Shown in pieces: positions 53,467-62,084 of a DNA stretch of 64,000 bases. The translations under genes and the position numbers were made by a program. Positions within the stretch are counted from its first letter, which is position 1. Every line of letters starts with the position of its first letter. The stretch lies in NCBI RefSeq assembly GCF_014764405.1, contig NZ_CP061725.1, positions 5,580,001 to 5,644,000 on the forward strand, in the 5' to 3' direction. Origin of the DNA: Micromonospora craniellae (GTDB lineage: Bacteria > Actinomycetota > Actinomycetes > Mycobacteriales > Micromonosporaceae). The notes under the pieces were generated by a model. The model saw nothing but the letters and a program-made list of their open reading frames with translations. It ran no database searches and had not been told where the DNA came from.

Positions 53467-53871
53467 ATGAGTCGTAAGAAGGGACCGCGTTCGGGTGGTC
53501 CGCGTGCCCGCCGGTCGTTCACCCCGGGTCAGAAGTTGGAGCTACTGGCCGGATACGAGAAGGCCGTCGCGGCCGGTGACGGTGGGGCGTTCCTGCGGCG
53601 TGAGGGCTTGTACTCGTCGTTGATGTCGGAGTGGCGCCGGGCCCGTGACGCCGGGTTGTTGCAGGGCAAGCCGGCTGGGCAGACGGTAGGGCGGCCGTCG
53701 GCGGAGCAGGCGGAGATCGCCCGGTTGCGCCGTGAGCTGGAACTGGCGCAGGCGAAGTTGGCGCGGACGGAGACGGCGTTGACGATCATGGGAAAAGCGC
53801 GCGAGCTCTTGGAGGACATCTCCAGGAGCGAGCCGGACGGTCCGGACGTGTTCGGGCTCGGCAGACGCTGA
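53467..53871 (+). CDS. IS3-family OrfA (DNA-binding subunit)
   Basis: This 134-residue protein has a helix-turn-helix of the transposase-8 type ('RRSFTPGQKLELLAGYEKAV', 'FLRREGLYSSLMSEWRRARD') and a C-terminal leucine zipper ('AEIARLRRELELAQAKLART'). ATG 53467 was chosen; ATG 53443 is possible. It ends TGATG, overlapping the OrfB start by one base, with OrfB in the -1 frame, as needed for the OrfAB fusion transposase. Confidence 0.85.
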   Translation: MSRKKGPRSGGPRARRSFTPGQKLELLAGYEKAVAAGDGGAFLRREGLYSSLMSEWRRARDAGLLQGKPAGQTVGRPSAEQAEIARLRRELELAQAKLARTETALTIMGKARELLEDISRSEPDGPDVFGLGRR

Positions 53872-54875
53872 TGGACACCTACCACCAGCTGACCAGCGCG
53901 AAGGTCCCGACGCGGGAGGCGAAGCGGCTGACCGGGATCGCTCGGTCCAGCGCGGATCGGGACCGGCGGCGTCCGACACCGGCCCGGCCGATGCGACGCA
54001 CGCCAGCGAACGCGCTCACCCTGGCCGAGCGGGAGCATGTGCTGCGGCTGGTGAACAGCCCGGAGTTCGTCGACGCGGCCCCGGCGCAGATCTACGCGGC
54101 GCTGCTGGATCAGGGTGTGTACGTCGGCTCGATCGCCACCATGTACCGGATCTTGCGCGAACACGAGCAGGTCCGCGAGCGTCGCCGGCAGGCCCGGCGC
54201 CCGGCCCGGCAGCGCCCGGAGCTGGTCGCCGACGCGCCGCGGCAGGTCTACACGTGGGACATCACGAAACTCGCTGGCCCCGTGAAAGGGATCTACTACG
54301 ACGCGTACGTGATGATCGACGTCTACTCCCGGTACATCGTCGGCGTCCGCGTGCACGCCCGCGAGTCCGGCCCGCTTGCCGAGAACATGATGCGCGAGGT
54401 GTTCGACGTCCACGGCGTCCCCCACGTGGTCCACGCCGACCGGGGCACGTCTATGACCTCGAAATCGGTCGCTGACCTGCTCGAAGACCTTCAGGTAGCC
54501 CGCTCGCACTCGCGGCCCAAGACGTCCAACGACAACCCGTACAGCGAAGCATGGTTCAAGACGTTGAAGTACGCGCCGGTCTTCCCCAACCGGTTCGCGT
54601 CGCTCGCCCACTCCCGAGCGTTCATGAACGACTTCGTCACCTGGTACAACCACGCCCACCGGCACTCCGGAATCGGCCTGCACACCCCCGCCGACGTCCA
54701 CCACGGCCGCCACCACCAAGTCCACGCCGCACGCCTCGACACTCTCGCCGCAGCCCGCGCCGCGCATCCGGAACGGTTCGGCGCCACCACCCGGACCACA
54801 CCAAAGATCCTCGACCTGCCCGAACAGGTCTGGATCAACCAACCCCAGCCCCAGCCGCAACAACAAGCCGCTTAA
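53871..54875 (+). CDS. IS3-family OrfB (integrase-like transposase)
   Basis: This 334-residue protein has a DDE (rve) core: first Asp in 'VYTWDITKLAGPVKGIYYDA', second Asp in 'PHVVHADRGTSMTSKSVADL', and Glu in 'NDNPYSEAWFKTLKYAPVFP', the N-P-x-S-E-A-x-F-K-T-L-K signature. The N-terminal HTH_21-like region includes 'AQIYAALLDQGVYVGSIATM'. The frame is intact. Start-stop overlap with OrfA allows re-initiation as well as frameshifting. Confidence 0.92.
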   Translation: MDTYHQLTSAKVPTREAKRLTGIARSSADRDRRRPTPARPMRRTPANALTLAEREHVLRLVNSPEFVDAAPAQIYAALLDQGVYVGSIATMYRILREHEQVRERRRQARRPARQRPELVADAPRQVYTWDITKLAGPVKGIYYDAYVMIDVYSRYIVGVRVHARESGPLAENMMREVFDVHGVPHVVHADRGTSMTSKSVADLLEDLQVARSHSRPKTSNDNPYSEAWFKTLKYAPVFPNRFASLAHSRAFMNDFVTWYNHAHRHSGIGLHTPADVHHGRHHQVHAARLDTLAAARAAHPERFGATTRTTPKILDLPEQVWINQPQPQPQQQAA

Positions 54876-54987
54876 CTCCCGTTGGCCTCAAACCCTTGAC
54901 ACGTTCCGCGTTGGCGGCGGATCCGCCGTTGTTCACCTACGCGTGGCGTCGTTTCTTCCACCGCCGCGGTCGAGTGACGGGTCACCG

Positions 54988-55311
54988 GTGAGCCTGGAAG
55001 CGGCGGGGGCCGGCGAGCACTCTCCTCTGGGTCATGTGCCGTCGCAGCCGGGATGGAACTGTCGGGCCTGTGGTCTTGCCTGGCCCTGCGGTCCGGCGAG
55101 GGAATCACTGATCGCGGAGTACGAGGGCAACACCACCGCGTTGTCGCTGTACCTCGCGGCGTGTCTGCACGAGGCTATCGACGATCTGCGGGAACTCGAC
55201 GTCAGGAGCACGGGCGGCTGCGGTGGCGTCTTCGACCGCTTCCTCGGCTGGATCGACCAGCAGCCCAAACCTGACCAGATGCCGCCGCACGAACCAAGGG
55301 TAGGGCCATAG
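54988..55311 (+). CDS. Small hypothetical protein
   Basis: This 107-residue protein has a possible zinc-binding 'GWNCRACGLAWPCGPARES' (CxxC...C) and a helical segment 'ALSLYLAACLHEAIDDLREL'. I believe similar short proteins are common in Micromonosporaceae, but no function is known to me. GTG 54988 lacks a clear ribosome-binding site. It lies 87 bp past the IS3 right end and 107 bp before the HTH gene. Confidence 0.55.
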   Translation: MSLEAAGAGEHSPLGHVPSQPGWNCRACGLAWPCGPARESLIAEYEGNTTALSLYLAACLHEAIDDLRELDVRSTGGCGGVFDRFLGWIDQQPKPDQMPPHEPRVGP

Positions 55312-55417
55312 GTGGTGTCGAGGCGTCGGGTCTGTCACGGGCCTTCACCGCGATCTTCGTACTCCCTCAGGATCAGCTGAGGGCTTCCGCAAGTCAGACC
55401 AGAAACGGACTCTCATC

Positions 55418-55996
55418 GTGGTCTATCGACCAAGGCCGAACAATCTGCTCCGCGCGGCGCGGTTGGCGCGGCTGTCTCCGTCAGGTTCGGGGCGGCCGAT
55501 GTCCCGGCAGGATCTGGCGGATGCCGTCAACGCCTACACCTACAAGCACATGGGACGTCGTGTCGCGGTGGATGCCCGCTATGTCGGCAAGCTCGAACGC
55601 GGTGAGCACCGGTGGCCGTTCGAGCCCAACCGCACGGCACTGCGGCAGGTGTTGGGCAAGGCCACCAACGCCGAACTCGGCTTCTTCGTGATTCAGGGGC
55701 ACGGGCGAGACCCCGAACTGCACTCGGCCCCACCGGCGGAGGCTCCTCCTGTCTTCGCGGACGCCCCAGGCGTGGCAGCCGCAGGCTACGAGTCCGGTGA
55801 GCAGGGCGGTGGGGTGGTCGCTCCCGACGGCGTGCCGACGGCACGGGTGACGCTGACCGTCGAGGCGACACAGGTCAGGATCGTGCATGACGATGATCAG
55901 GCCGGACGTGTCGTGATCATGGCAGGGCCGGTCGAGCTGCGCATCGAACCATCCGTCATCGCGGAGGTCGGAACCGACACGGCATGCCGGGCGTGA
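55418..55996 (+). CDS. Helix-turn-helix domain protein
   Basis: This 192-residue protein has an N-terminal XRE-like HTH ('LLRAARLARLSPSGSGRPMS', 'RQDLADAVNAYTYKHMGRRV', 'VDARYVGKLERGEHRWP') that is longer than usual between helices 2 and 3. The C-terminal half is unrelated and beta-rich ('ARVTLTVEATQVRIVHDDD'). The start is GTG 55418. Such proteins often sit near gamma-butyrolactone- or nucleotide-responsive regulators; the target is unknown. It ends 1 bp before the convergent YciI gene. Confidence 0.75.
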   Translation: MVYRPRPNNLLRAARLARLSPSGSGRPMSRQDLADAVNAYTYKHMGRRVAVDARYVGKLERGEHRWPFEPNRTALRQVLGKATNAELGFFVIQGHGRDPELHSAPPAEAPPVFADAPGVAAAGYESGEQGGGVVAPDGVPTARVTLTVEATQVRIVHDDDQAGRVVIMAGPVELRIEPSVIAEVGTDTACRA

Positions 55997-55997
55997 T

Positions 55998-56312
55998 CTA
56001 GCGCGGCTCGATGCGGTGGTACGGGTGGGTGGTCATGGTGAGCTGGCCGCCGACGACCGCCGGATCGGTGGCGACCAGGTCGGCGGCCGGGCCCGGGGGC
56101 AGGGCGAGGACCAGGGCGCCGATGAGGTCTCCGGACGGTCGTTCGTCGGGTCGCCAGATCGGGCCGGCGACCACGGCTGTGCCGGCGTCGACCTGGCGCT
56201 GGATCCAGGCCATGTGGGCTGCGGCGTTGCGCTGTGCGGCCAGCGGCCGGGAGCGGTCCCACGCCGGGCCGGCGTGGACCAGGACGAGACTGTTGGCGGG
56301 CGGTTGATCCAT
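55998..56312 (-). CDS. YciI-family protein
   Basis: This 104-residue protein has a dimeric alpha+beta fold of the YciI/muconolactone-isomerase type. The His-Asp pair is in 'LVLVHAGPAWDRSRP', and the C-terminal strand 'GGQLTMTTHPYHRIEP' is also recognisable. Its biochemical role is unknown, with a probable enzyme site around the conserved His. ATG 56312 gives the family start. It is convergent with the HTH gene. Confidence 0.82.
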   Translation of the reverse strand: MDQPPANSLVLVHAGPAWDRSRPLAAQRNAAAHMAWIQRQVDAGTAVVAGPIWRPDERPSGDLIGALVLALPPGPAADLVATDPAVVGGQLTMTTHPYHRIEPR

Positions 56313-56392
56313 CAGGCCAGGATGACCGCCCGGATGAGCGTCTGTCGATATCCCGGTCTGTGCAGGGCGTGGCACGAACAGGCGAGGCGCGG

Positions 56393-57256
56393 TCAGGCGG
56401 GGGAGCGCGGTGCCGGGACGTGCGGGACGGCGGTGCGCAGATGGGCCAGCACGACCGGGTCGATGCGGCCGGGCACCAGGCGTTCCTCCAGGTTCTCCAT
56501 CCCGGCCCAGGCGACCAGGGCGTCCTCCGGCTCGGTCGGGTCGGCGGGGTGCCCGAGCGCGGTCAGCAGTCCGGCCACCTCGACGGCGAGCGTGCCGGCC
56601 AGGTCGAGCAGGGTGGCCGGGTCGGGGCGGCTGAACATCCGGGTGTGTACCGCCAGCAGCCGCTCCAGTTCGGTGATCGGGTCCGGGTGGTCGTCGACGC
56701 GCAGGTCGATGGACACGTCGCCGGTGCCGGCGTACCCGCTGCCGCGCTGGACCACCAGCAGGCCGGCGCTCTGCTGGCCGCGTCGGTCGCCGCCGGCGGT
56801 CTGGCCGGCGCGCAGCGCGGCGACCAAACGTTGCGCGAACGGCAGGTCGGCGCCGGTCAGCCAGGTGTCGCGCAGGGCGTCGATCACTTCGGGGCCGGTA
56901 AGGATGTTGCCCTGGGCGGCCCAGCCGTCGCCGGTCTGGCCGCCGGCCCAGTCGCGGCAGTGCGGGCCGGTCCAGGTGGCGCCGGGGCCGGTGGCGGCGA
57001 CCACACCGAGTTGCCGGTGGTCGCGTTCCGGGTCGGCGGCGACCAGGCCGGCGACCACGTGGGCGGCGGGGACCCCGGTACGCAGCAGGGCCAGCCCCTG
57101 CGGCCGATAGGCGAGGTTCACGTGGGCCTGGGTGGCGATCGCGCCGATGTCCGCCTCGGCCGCCGGGACGAGGGCACCGGCGGCCAGGAACCGGCTGGCC
57201 ACGGCGATGCCGTGCGTCTGGCCGTCGGCGGAACGGGCGACGATCGAGAAGGTCAC
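56393..57256 (-). CDS. DUF1028 domain protein (Ntn-hydrolase-like)
   Basis: This 287-residue protein starts 'MTFSIVARSADGQTHGIAVA' and contains 'VGAIATQAHVN'-like strands (here 'DIGAIATQAHVNLAY'), 'WAAQGNILTGPEVIDAL', 'QRLVAALRAGQTAGGDRRGQ' and 'QSAGLLVVQRGSGYAGTGDV'. The family folds like an Ntn hydrolase; activity is unproved. It is complete. It lies 81 bp upstream of YciI on the same strand and downstream of the LtrA remnant. Confidence 0.88.
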   Translation of the reverse strand: MTFSIVARSADGQTHGIAVASRFLAAGALVPAAEADIGAIATQAHVNLAYRPQGLALLRTGVPAAHVVAGLVAADPERDHRQLGVVAATGPGATWTGPHCRDWAGGQTGDGWAAQGNILTGPEVIDALRDTWLTGADLPFAQRLVAALRAGQTAGGDRRGQQSAGLLVVQRGSGYAGTGDVSIDLRVDDHPDPITELERLLAVHTRMFSRPDPATLLDLAGTLAVEVAGLLTALGHPADPTEPEDALVAWAGMENLEERLVPGRIDPVVLAHLRTAVPHVPAPRSPA

Positions 57257-57311
57257 GCCAGACAGATTAGCGCTGGTCAGGGTCGTGTTGCCGGTGCCAG
57301 GCGGCGGGGTG

Positions 57312-58375
57312 TCAGAAGGGTGGGGCGGCCGGTTCGGGGGCCTTGTTGTGGGCGGGCAGGGAGTCGGTGAGGGCGACCACGCCGAGCACCACGAGGACCA
57401 GCATCTGCGAGTAGACCGGCGGGTGCTGGATGGCCAACTCGTAGCCGATGGCGGTGGCGGTGAGACCGGCCACCATCACCAGGTGGGTGTCGGCAGCCGG
57501 CCGATGCCGGCCGGCTGCCGGGCGTGGGCGACCGCCTCGGCGAGGATCTGGCCGGCACGCTGCACGTAGATGCGCCACAGCAGGATCGAGATGGCCAACG
57601 TCAGCGCGAACGTCACGGTCTCCGCCAGCGGGTAGGGGTAGTCACTGTAGGAGAAGCTGGCGACCAGCACGGTCTCGCCGAGGGCGATGAGGAAGAACTG
57701 CTGGTAGCGCTCGGCCAGGTGCTCGCCGGAGATGTCCCACCGGGAGACCGTCGAGCGGCCCAGCCCGGGCACCGGATAGCCGTACCTCCCGCAGACGTAC
57801 TCCAGGCCCAGCGCGCCCGTCCACAGGACCACCCGCAGGCTGATCGGAAGCAGCGCGCCCACGATCCACAGCACCCCCGAGGCGGTGAAGGTGATCGCGG
57901 TCCGCGACTTCAGGGCACGTTCGGGGGTGCCGTACGCGAGCAGGATCAGCGGGCGGGCGACCTGCGCCACCACGTACGCCACCGCGAAGGCCAACCCGGT
58001 GTCGGTGAGCGCGTGGGGGATCGCCACGCCCATCACCATGCTGCAGACCAGGGCGATCATCACGATCAGCTGCACCCCGGCGTGGTACGGGTCGTAGCGG
58101 CTGGTCGCCCAGGCGGTGTTCTGCCACAGTGCCCAGAGCGCGAGCAGCAACAGCAGTGTCTTCAGGCCCCCGGTCACCGGGGTCCACCCCGAGGCGCCCC
58201 CGGGTTCCAGCGCCAGTCCCTCGAACGAGCGGGCGGAGATGCGGGTGAGCGCGAACACGAAGACCAGGTCGAAGAAGAGTTCCAGGAACGTGGCCCGGCC
58301 CGGCTGGGAGACCGGCGCCAGCCGGCCGGCGACGTGCGTCACGGTCGGCCGCCCCGTCCCCCGGGTCCAGCTCAT
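57312..58375 (-). pseudogene. Low-temperature-requirement A (LtrA)-like membrane protein, frameshifted and deleted
   Basis: From ATG 58375 'GRATFLELFFDLVFVFALTR' and eight or so helices of LtrA are intact ('LKTLLLLLALWALWQNTAWA', 'VQLIVMIALVCSMVMGVAIP', 'ERYQQFFLIALGETVLVAS'). Near 57490 the frame breaks; the other frame resumes 'DTHLVMVAGLTATAIGYELA'. It then jumps from 'IQHPPV' to 'YSQMLVLVVLGVVALTD', losing two helices. The natural end 'KAPEPAAPPF' is at 57312. It may still make a truncated membrane protein of 299 residues. Confidence 0.7.
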
Positions 58376-58472
58376 CCTGCTGTCGTAACACCGTCAGGGG
58401 CAGCTCAGGGCGTCAATCCGGGAAGCCGACCAGATCTTGCTCGCCGGGCGCGACAGCGGGCACCATCGACCG

Positions 58473-59471
58473 ATGACGACGCGATGGGCAATGACGGTGC
58501 CGCTGGGCGCGATCCCGCTCGCCGACCACGCCGCGATGTACGCGGCGCTCGCCGACGCCGGTTTCACCGACGTGTGGTCCGCCGAGGTCAACGGGGCCGA
58601 CGCGTTCACTCCGCTGGCCCTCGCCGCGGCCTGGCAGCCGCGACTGCGCCTGGGTACCGCCGTCACCCCGGTGTTCACCCGAGGGCCGGGACTGCTGGCG
58701 ATGAGCGCCGCCGCGCTCGCCGACGTCGCCCCCGGCCGGTTCGCCCTCGGTATCGGCGCGTCGTCGCCGGTGGTGGTCAGCGACTGGAACGCGGTGGAGT
58801 TCACCGAACCGCTGCGGCGTACCCGCGATGTGCTGGCGTTCCTGCGGGCCGCGCTGCGCGGGGAGACCGTCGACGGGGCCTTCGACACCTTCGCCGTACG
58901 CCGCTTCACGTTGGAACGACCGCCGCTGGTGCCGCCGCCGCTGCTGCTGGCCGCGCTGCGTCCCGGCATGCTGCGGCTGGCCGCCGCCGAGGCCGACGGG
59001 GTGATCCTGAACTGGCTGGCCGCCACCGACGTGCCCCGGGCGGTGGCCGAGTTGGGTGAGCGGCGCCCGCAGTTCGAGGTGCTCTCCCGGATCTTCGTCT
59101 GTCCGACCGAGGACGTCGACCACGCCCGCGCCCTGGGCCGACGGATGATCACCAGCTATCTGACCGTGCCCGCCTACGCGGCGTTCCACCGCTGGCTCGG
59201 ACGCGAGGAGGCGCTGGCCGGCATGTGGCGGGCCTGGGCGGCCGGTGACCGGTGCGGCGCCCTGGCGGCGGTGCCGGACGAGGTGGTCGACGCGCTGGTC
59301 CTGCACGGCTCACCCGAGCGGTGCCGCGCCCAGGTACGCCGCTACACCGAAGCCGGTGTGGACGTGCCCGTGCTGGCTCTGCTGCCCACGCCGGAGGTGC
59401 CCGCCGGGGACCCCGCAGCCCTGGCCACGCTGGTCGCCCGGCTCGGCGTCGACGCGGCGGAGGCGGCGTGA
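58473..59471 (+). CDS. LLM-class F420-dependent oxidoreductase
   Basis: This 332-residue TIM-barrel protein of the luciferase-like monooxygenase superfamily, F420 branch, has 'DHAAMYAALADAGFTDVWSA' with a typical catalytic position, 'PRLRLGTAVTPVFTRGPGLL', 'FALGIGASSPVVVSDWNAV' and 'ADGVILNWLAATDVPRAVAE'. It should transfer hydride between F420 and an unknown substrate. ATG 58473 was chosen. It is divergent from the LtrA remnant and convergent with the transglutaminase operon. Confidence 0.9.
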   Translation: MTTRWAMTVPLGAIPLADHAAMYAALADAGFTDVWSAEVNGADAFTPLALAAAWQPRLRLGTAVTPVFTRGPGLLAMSAAALADVAPGRFALGIGASSPVVVSDWNAVEFTEPLRRTRDVLAFLRAALRGETVDGAFDTFAVRRFTLERPPLVPPPLLLAALRPGMLRLAAAEADGVILNWLAATDVPRAVAELGERRPQFEVLSRIFVCPTEDVDHARALGRRMITSYLTVPAYAAFHRWLGREEALAGMWRAWAAGDRCGALAAVPDEVVDALVLHGSPERCRAQVRRYTEAGVDVPVLALLPTPEVPAGDPAALATLVARLGVDAAEAA

Positions 59472-59702
59472 ACCTCACCGCTGGTGCTGGGGCCTCTGCG
59501 GCCGCCCCGTGGCGGCGCCGTGCGGCGGACCTGCGGGGTGGCCGCCGTGGCGGCGGTTGGCCGCTGTCACGTGTCGTCGGGAGCGCGGCCCGCCGCCGAC
59601 GCCTCACCTGCCATGCCACGGCGACTCCGGTCACCGCGACGATTGTGCCGATCACCACCAGCCACATGTCCATGGCTCGATGCTAGGAGGTGGGGTCGAG
59701 GG

Positions 59703-62084
59703 TCACCGGTGCCAGCGCAGTGGCCCCGGGTGCACCGACCACAGCAGCCGCCGCCACCAGGACCGCCCGGCCCGCAACCGGCTCGTGTAGGCCCCGGCCG
59801 CTCCGGCGGCGGCTCCGGCCTGTTCCTCGGTGACCGCACCGGGAGCGAACCCGACCTGGTTGACCAGCCGGGCCAGGTCGTCGACGGCGACGCAGGCCGG
59901 ATCCGCCGGCCCGCCCTCGACGTTTCCGGTCGCGTCGGTGGTCCCGGTCGCCCCGGTCCCGTGGCCGGACGCCTGCGCGATGTCGGCCCCGATTCCGGCG
60001 TCGGGTCCGCGTGCAGTGTCGGCCCTGAGTTCGGCGTCGGCCCTGGATCCGGTATCGGTCAGGGCCTGTCGGGCGCGTGCGGCGACCTCGCTGGCGGACA
60101 GGTCGGCAGGCACCGGCTGCCCGGCCAGCCGCAACGCGTCGGTCAGCTCCCGCCAGGCGCCGACGACCCGGTCACCGGGGTCACCCCGCGACAACCGGGC
60201 CCGGGTCTGCGCCCGCCGCAACACCGCCAGCGTGCCCAGCACGCCCACCACCACGAGCAGCAGACCGCCGCCGGTCCCGGCCGCCAGCACCGACCTCGGC
60301 ACCCCGCCGGAGCGCTCAGGCCCGCCCGGGGCCGCCTGCGCCGGGGGCGAGGCAGTCGGTTCCAGCGTCGGCTCCGGCTGCTCCGACGGCGGCGGATCCT
60401 CCGGCTGCGGCCGGAAGTCCTCCTCCACCGGCCGGGGCTCCTCGTCGGGGCGGGGCAGCGGATCGAACGACACCCATCCCAACCCCTCGAACAACACCTC
60501 CGGCCAGGCGTACGCGTCGGCCGCCCGCACCGGACCGGCACCCGGCGCGGCGAACCCGACCACCACCCGCGTCGGCAACCCCGCCAACCGGCCCAGCACC
60601 GCGAAGGAGGCGGCGAACTGCTCCGAGGTGCCGCGCTGCCCACCGGCGTTGCGTGGTCCGAACAGGAAGAACCCCAGATTCGGGTACGCGTGCCCGCTGG
60701 GCGCGTCGGCGACCAGCCGGTAGTGCTCGGCGAGCCACTGCTCGATCGCCGCCGCCCGCGCGTACGGGGCGCCGTTCTCCTCCATCAGTTGGGTGGCCAA
60801 CCGTCGTAGCTGCTCCGGCACCCCGTCGGCGACGTGCAGCACCCGTGCCACCTCGTCACCGGCCGGTGTGTTCGCGGTGGCCAGCAGGTTCGCGTCGGGG
60901 TGTTCCCGCGCCGACGTCACGGTGTACCGCAATCCAGGGGAGAGCCCGTCCGGACGGATCAGCGTGCCGGTGTCCGGGTCGTACGCGACCCGCGCCCCGC
61001 TGACCTCCCAGGGCGTTGGTACGGCGGGCAGCAACCGTCCACTGAGTTCACCGACCGTGATCTCCTGCCGGACCGTGTCCACGGTGGCGTACGGGGACGG
61101 CTCGGGGGCGGGCAGGATCCGCCCGGCGTTGCGGTAGGTGGCACCGACCCGCCAGGTGACCCCGTCGTAGTCGCTGAGCACCGCCAACCGGATCCGCACC
61201 CCGTCCGACGACGGCGTCGCGTCGGGCCGCTCGGTCGACACCTGGAACAACTGCTGGTCCGGGTTCAGCGCCCACCCGGAGATCCGGATCAGCGGGTTCT
61301 CGTCCAACGTCTGCACCTGAGGCGGCTCCACGTAGCGGCGCGGATCGACCGGCCGGGTGTCCACCAGCGCCGCCACCGCCGGGCCGAGTACCGCCGCGAC
61401 CCCGACCATCACCGCCGTCCCGGCCGCCGACGCGGCAGCCAGCCGGGCCCGCACCCGGGCGCGTACCGCCGGGGCCAGGTCCGCCACCGGGTCGGGGCCC
61501 GCCGCCCGGCCGGAAGCCGCCAGCCCGACCGCCGCCACCGCCACCAGCGCCACCGTCACCCCGACCGCCGGCGCCGCGTTCGGCCCCACCACGTACACCG
61601 CGCCGACGTAGAGCAGCACCGGCGGCAGGTAGCCCAGCAGCACCCGCCCGGCCCGCACCGCCACCTCCGCCCCGGCCAGCCCGGTCAACCAGGCGGCCAC
61701 CACCGGCAGCAGCACCGTGTCCGGGGTCGGTTCCACCGGGATCATCGCGGTCAACAACCGGGGGATCGCGTTGCGGGCGGCGTCGCCGACGATCTCCGCG
61801 AAACCGCCCGGAAGCTGCGCCCGGCCCGCCGACAGGTGCAGGCACCACGCGGTGTATCCGGCCATGGCCAGCACCGACACCGGCGCCACCAGCCACGACG
61901 GCAACCGCCGTGCCACCACGCTGACCAGCACCGACCCGAGCGCCGCACCGGCCACCAGCGTGGTCAGCAGCGCGTCGGCGTACACCCGGCCCAGCACCAC
62001 CCCGGCCAGCGTGACCATGGTGATCAGGGCCAGCGGCACCGGCACCGCCCGCAGCCACCTCACCACCGGCGTACCCCGTCCCAC
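59703..62084 (-). CDS. TgpA-like membrane protein with degenerate transglutaminase domain
   Basis: This 793-residue protein has a DUF3488-type N-terminus with six to eight membrane helices ('VPLALITMVTLAGVVLGRVY', 'VLLGYLPPVLLYVGAVYVVG'). An extracytoplasmic transglutaminase-like domain (about 420-560) has 'RGTSEQFAASFAVLGRLAG', 'LPTRVVVGFAAPG', 'DAYAWPEVLFEGLGWVSFDP'. A Pro-rich linker, one more helix ('LLLVVVGVLGTLAVLRRA') and a cytoplasmic DUF4129-like tail complete it. The usual Cys is Ser and the usual His is Tyr, so catalysis is doubtful. GTG 62084 overlaps the DUF58 gene by 25 bp. Confidence 0.85.
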   Translation of the reverse strand: MGRGTPVVRWLRAVPVPLALITMVTLAGVVLGRVYADALLTTLVAGAALGSVLVSVVARRLPSWLVAPVSVLAMAGYTAWCLHLSAGRAQLPGGFAEIVGDAARNAIPRLLTAMIPVEPTPDTVLLPVVAAWLTGLAGAEVAVRAGRVLLGYLPPVLLYVGAVYVVGPNAAPAVGVTVALVAVAAVGLAASGRAAGPDPVADLAPAVRARVRARLAAASAAGTAVMVGVAAVLGPAVAALVDTRPVDPRRYVEPPQVQTLDENPLIRISGWALNPDQQLFQVSTERPDATPSSDGVRIRLAVLSDYDGVTWRVGATYRNAGRILPAPEPSPYATVDTVRQEITVGELSGRLLPAVPTPWEVSGARVAYDPDTGTLIRPDGLSPGLRYTVTSAREHPDANLLATANTPAGDEVARVLHVADGVPEQLRRLATQLMEENGAPYARAAAIEQWLAEHYRLVADAPSGHAYPNLGFFLFGPRNAGGQRGTSEQFAASFAVLGRLAGLPTRVVVGFAAPGAGPVRAADAYAWPEVLFEGLGWVSFDPLPRPDEEPRPVEEDFRPQPEDPPPSEQPEPTLEPTASPPAQAAPGGPERSGGVPRSVLAAGTGGGLLLVVVGVLGTLAVLRRAQTRARLSRGDPGDRVVGAWRELTDALRLAGQPVPADLSASEVAARARQALTDTGSRADAELRADTARGPDAGIGADIAQASGHGTGATGTTDATGNVEGGPADPACVAVDDLARLVNQVGFAPGAVTEEQAGAAAGAAGAYTSRLRAGRSWWRRLLWSVHPGPLRWHR

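Larger units (their letters stand above)
53354..54901 (+). mobile_element. IS3-family insertion sequence
   Basis: The ends are TGCCAGGGTGAGTTGAGGCC (from 53354) and the complement of TGTCAAGGGTTTGAGGCCAA (to 54901). They are imperfect inverted repeats running TG...CA as is usual for IS3. The two overlapping ORFs are present. No matching target duplication is visible (flanks GTC and CGT), so the insertion is old or rearranged. Confidence 0.75.

Noticed and set aside
59149..59673. Minus-strand frame with an N-terminal membrane helix (MDMWLVVIGTIVAVTGVAVA)
   Set aside because: The helix is credible, but the rest overlaps the LLM oxidoreductase 3' end and is Arg/Pro-rich shadow sequence without a ribosome-binding site. 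A short single-helix peptide remains possible.
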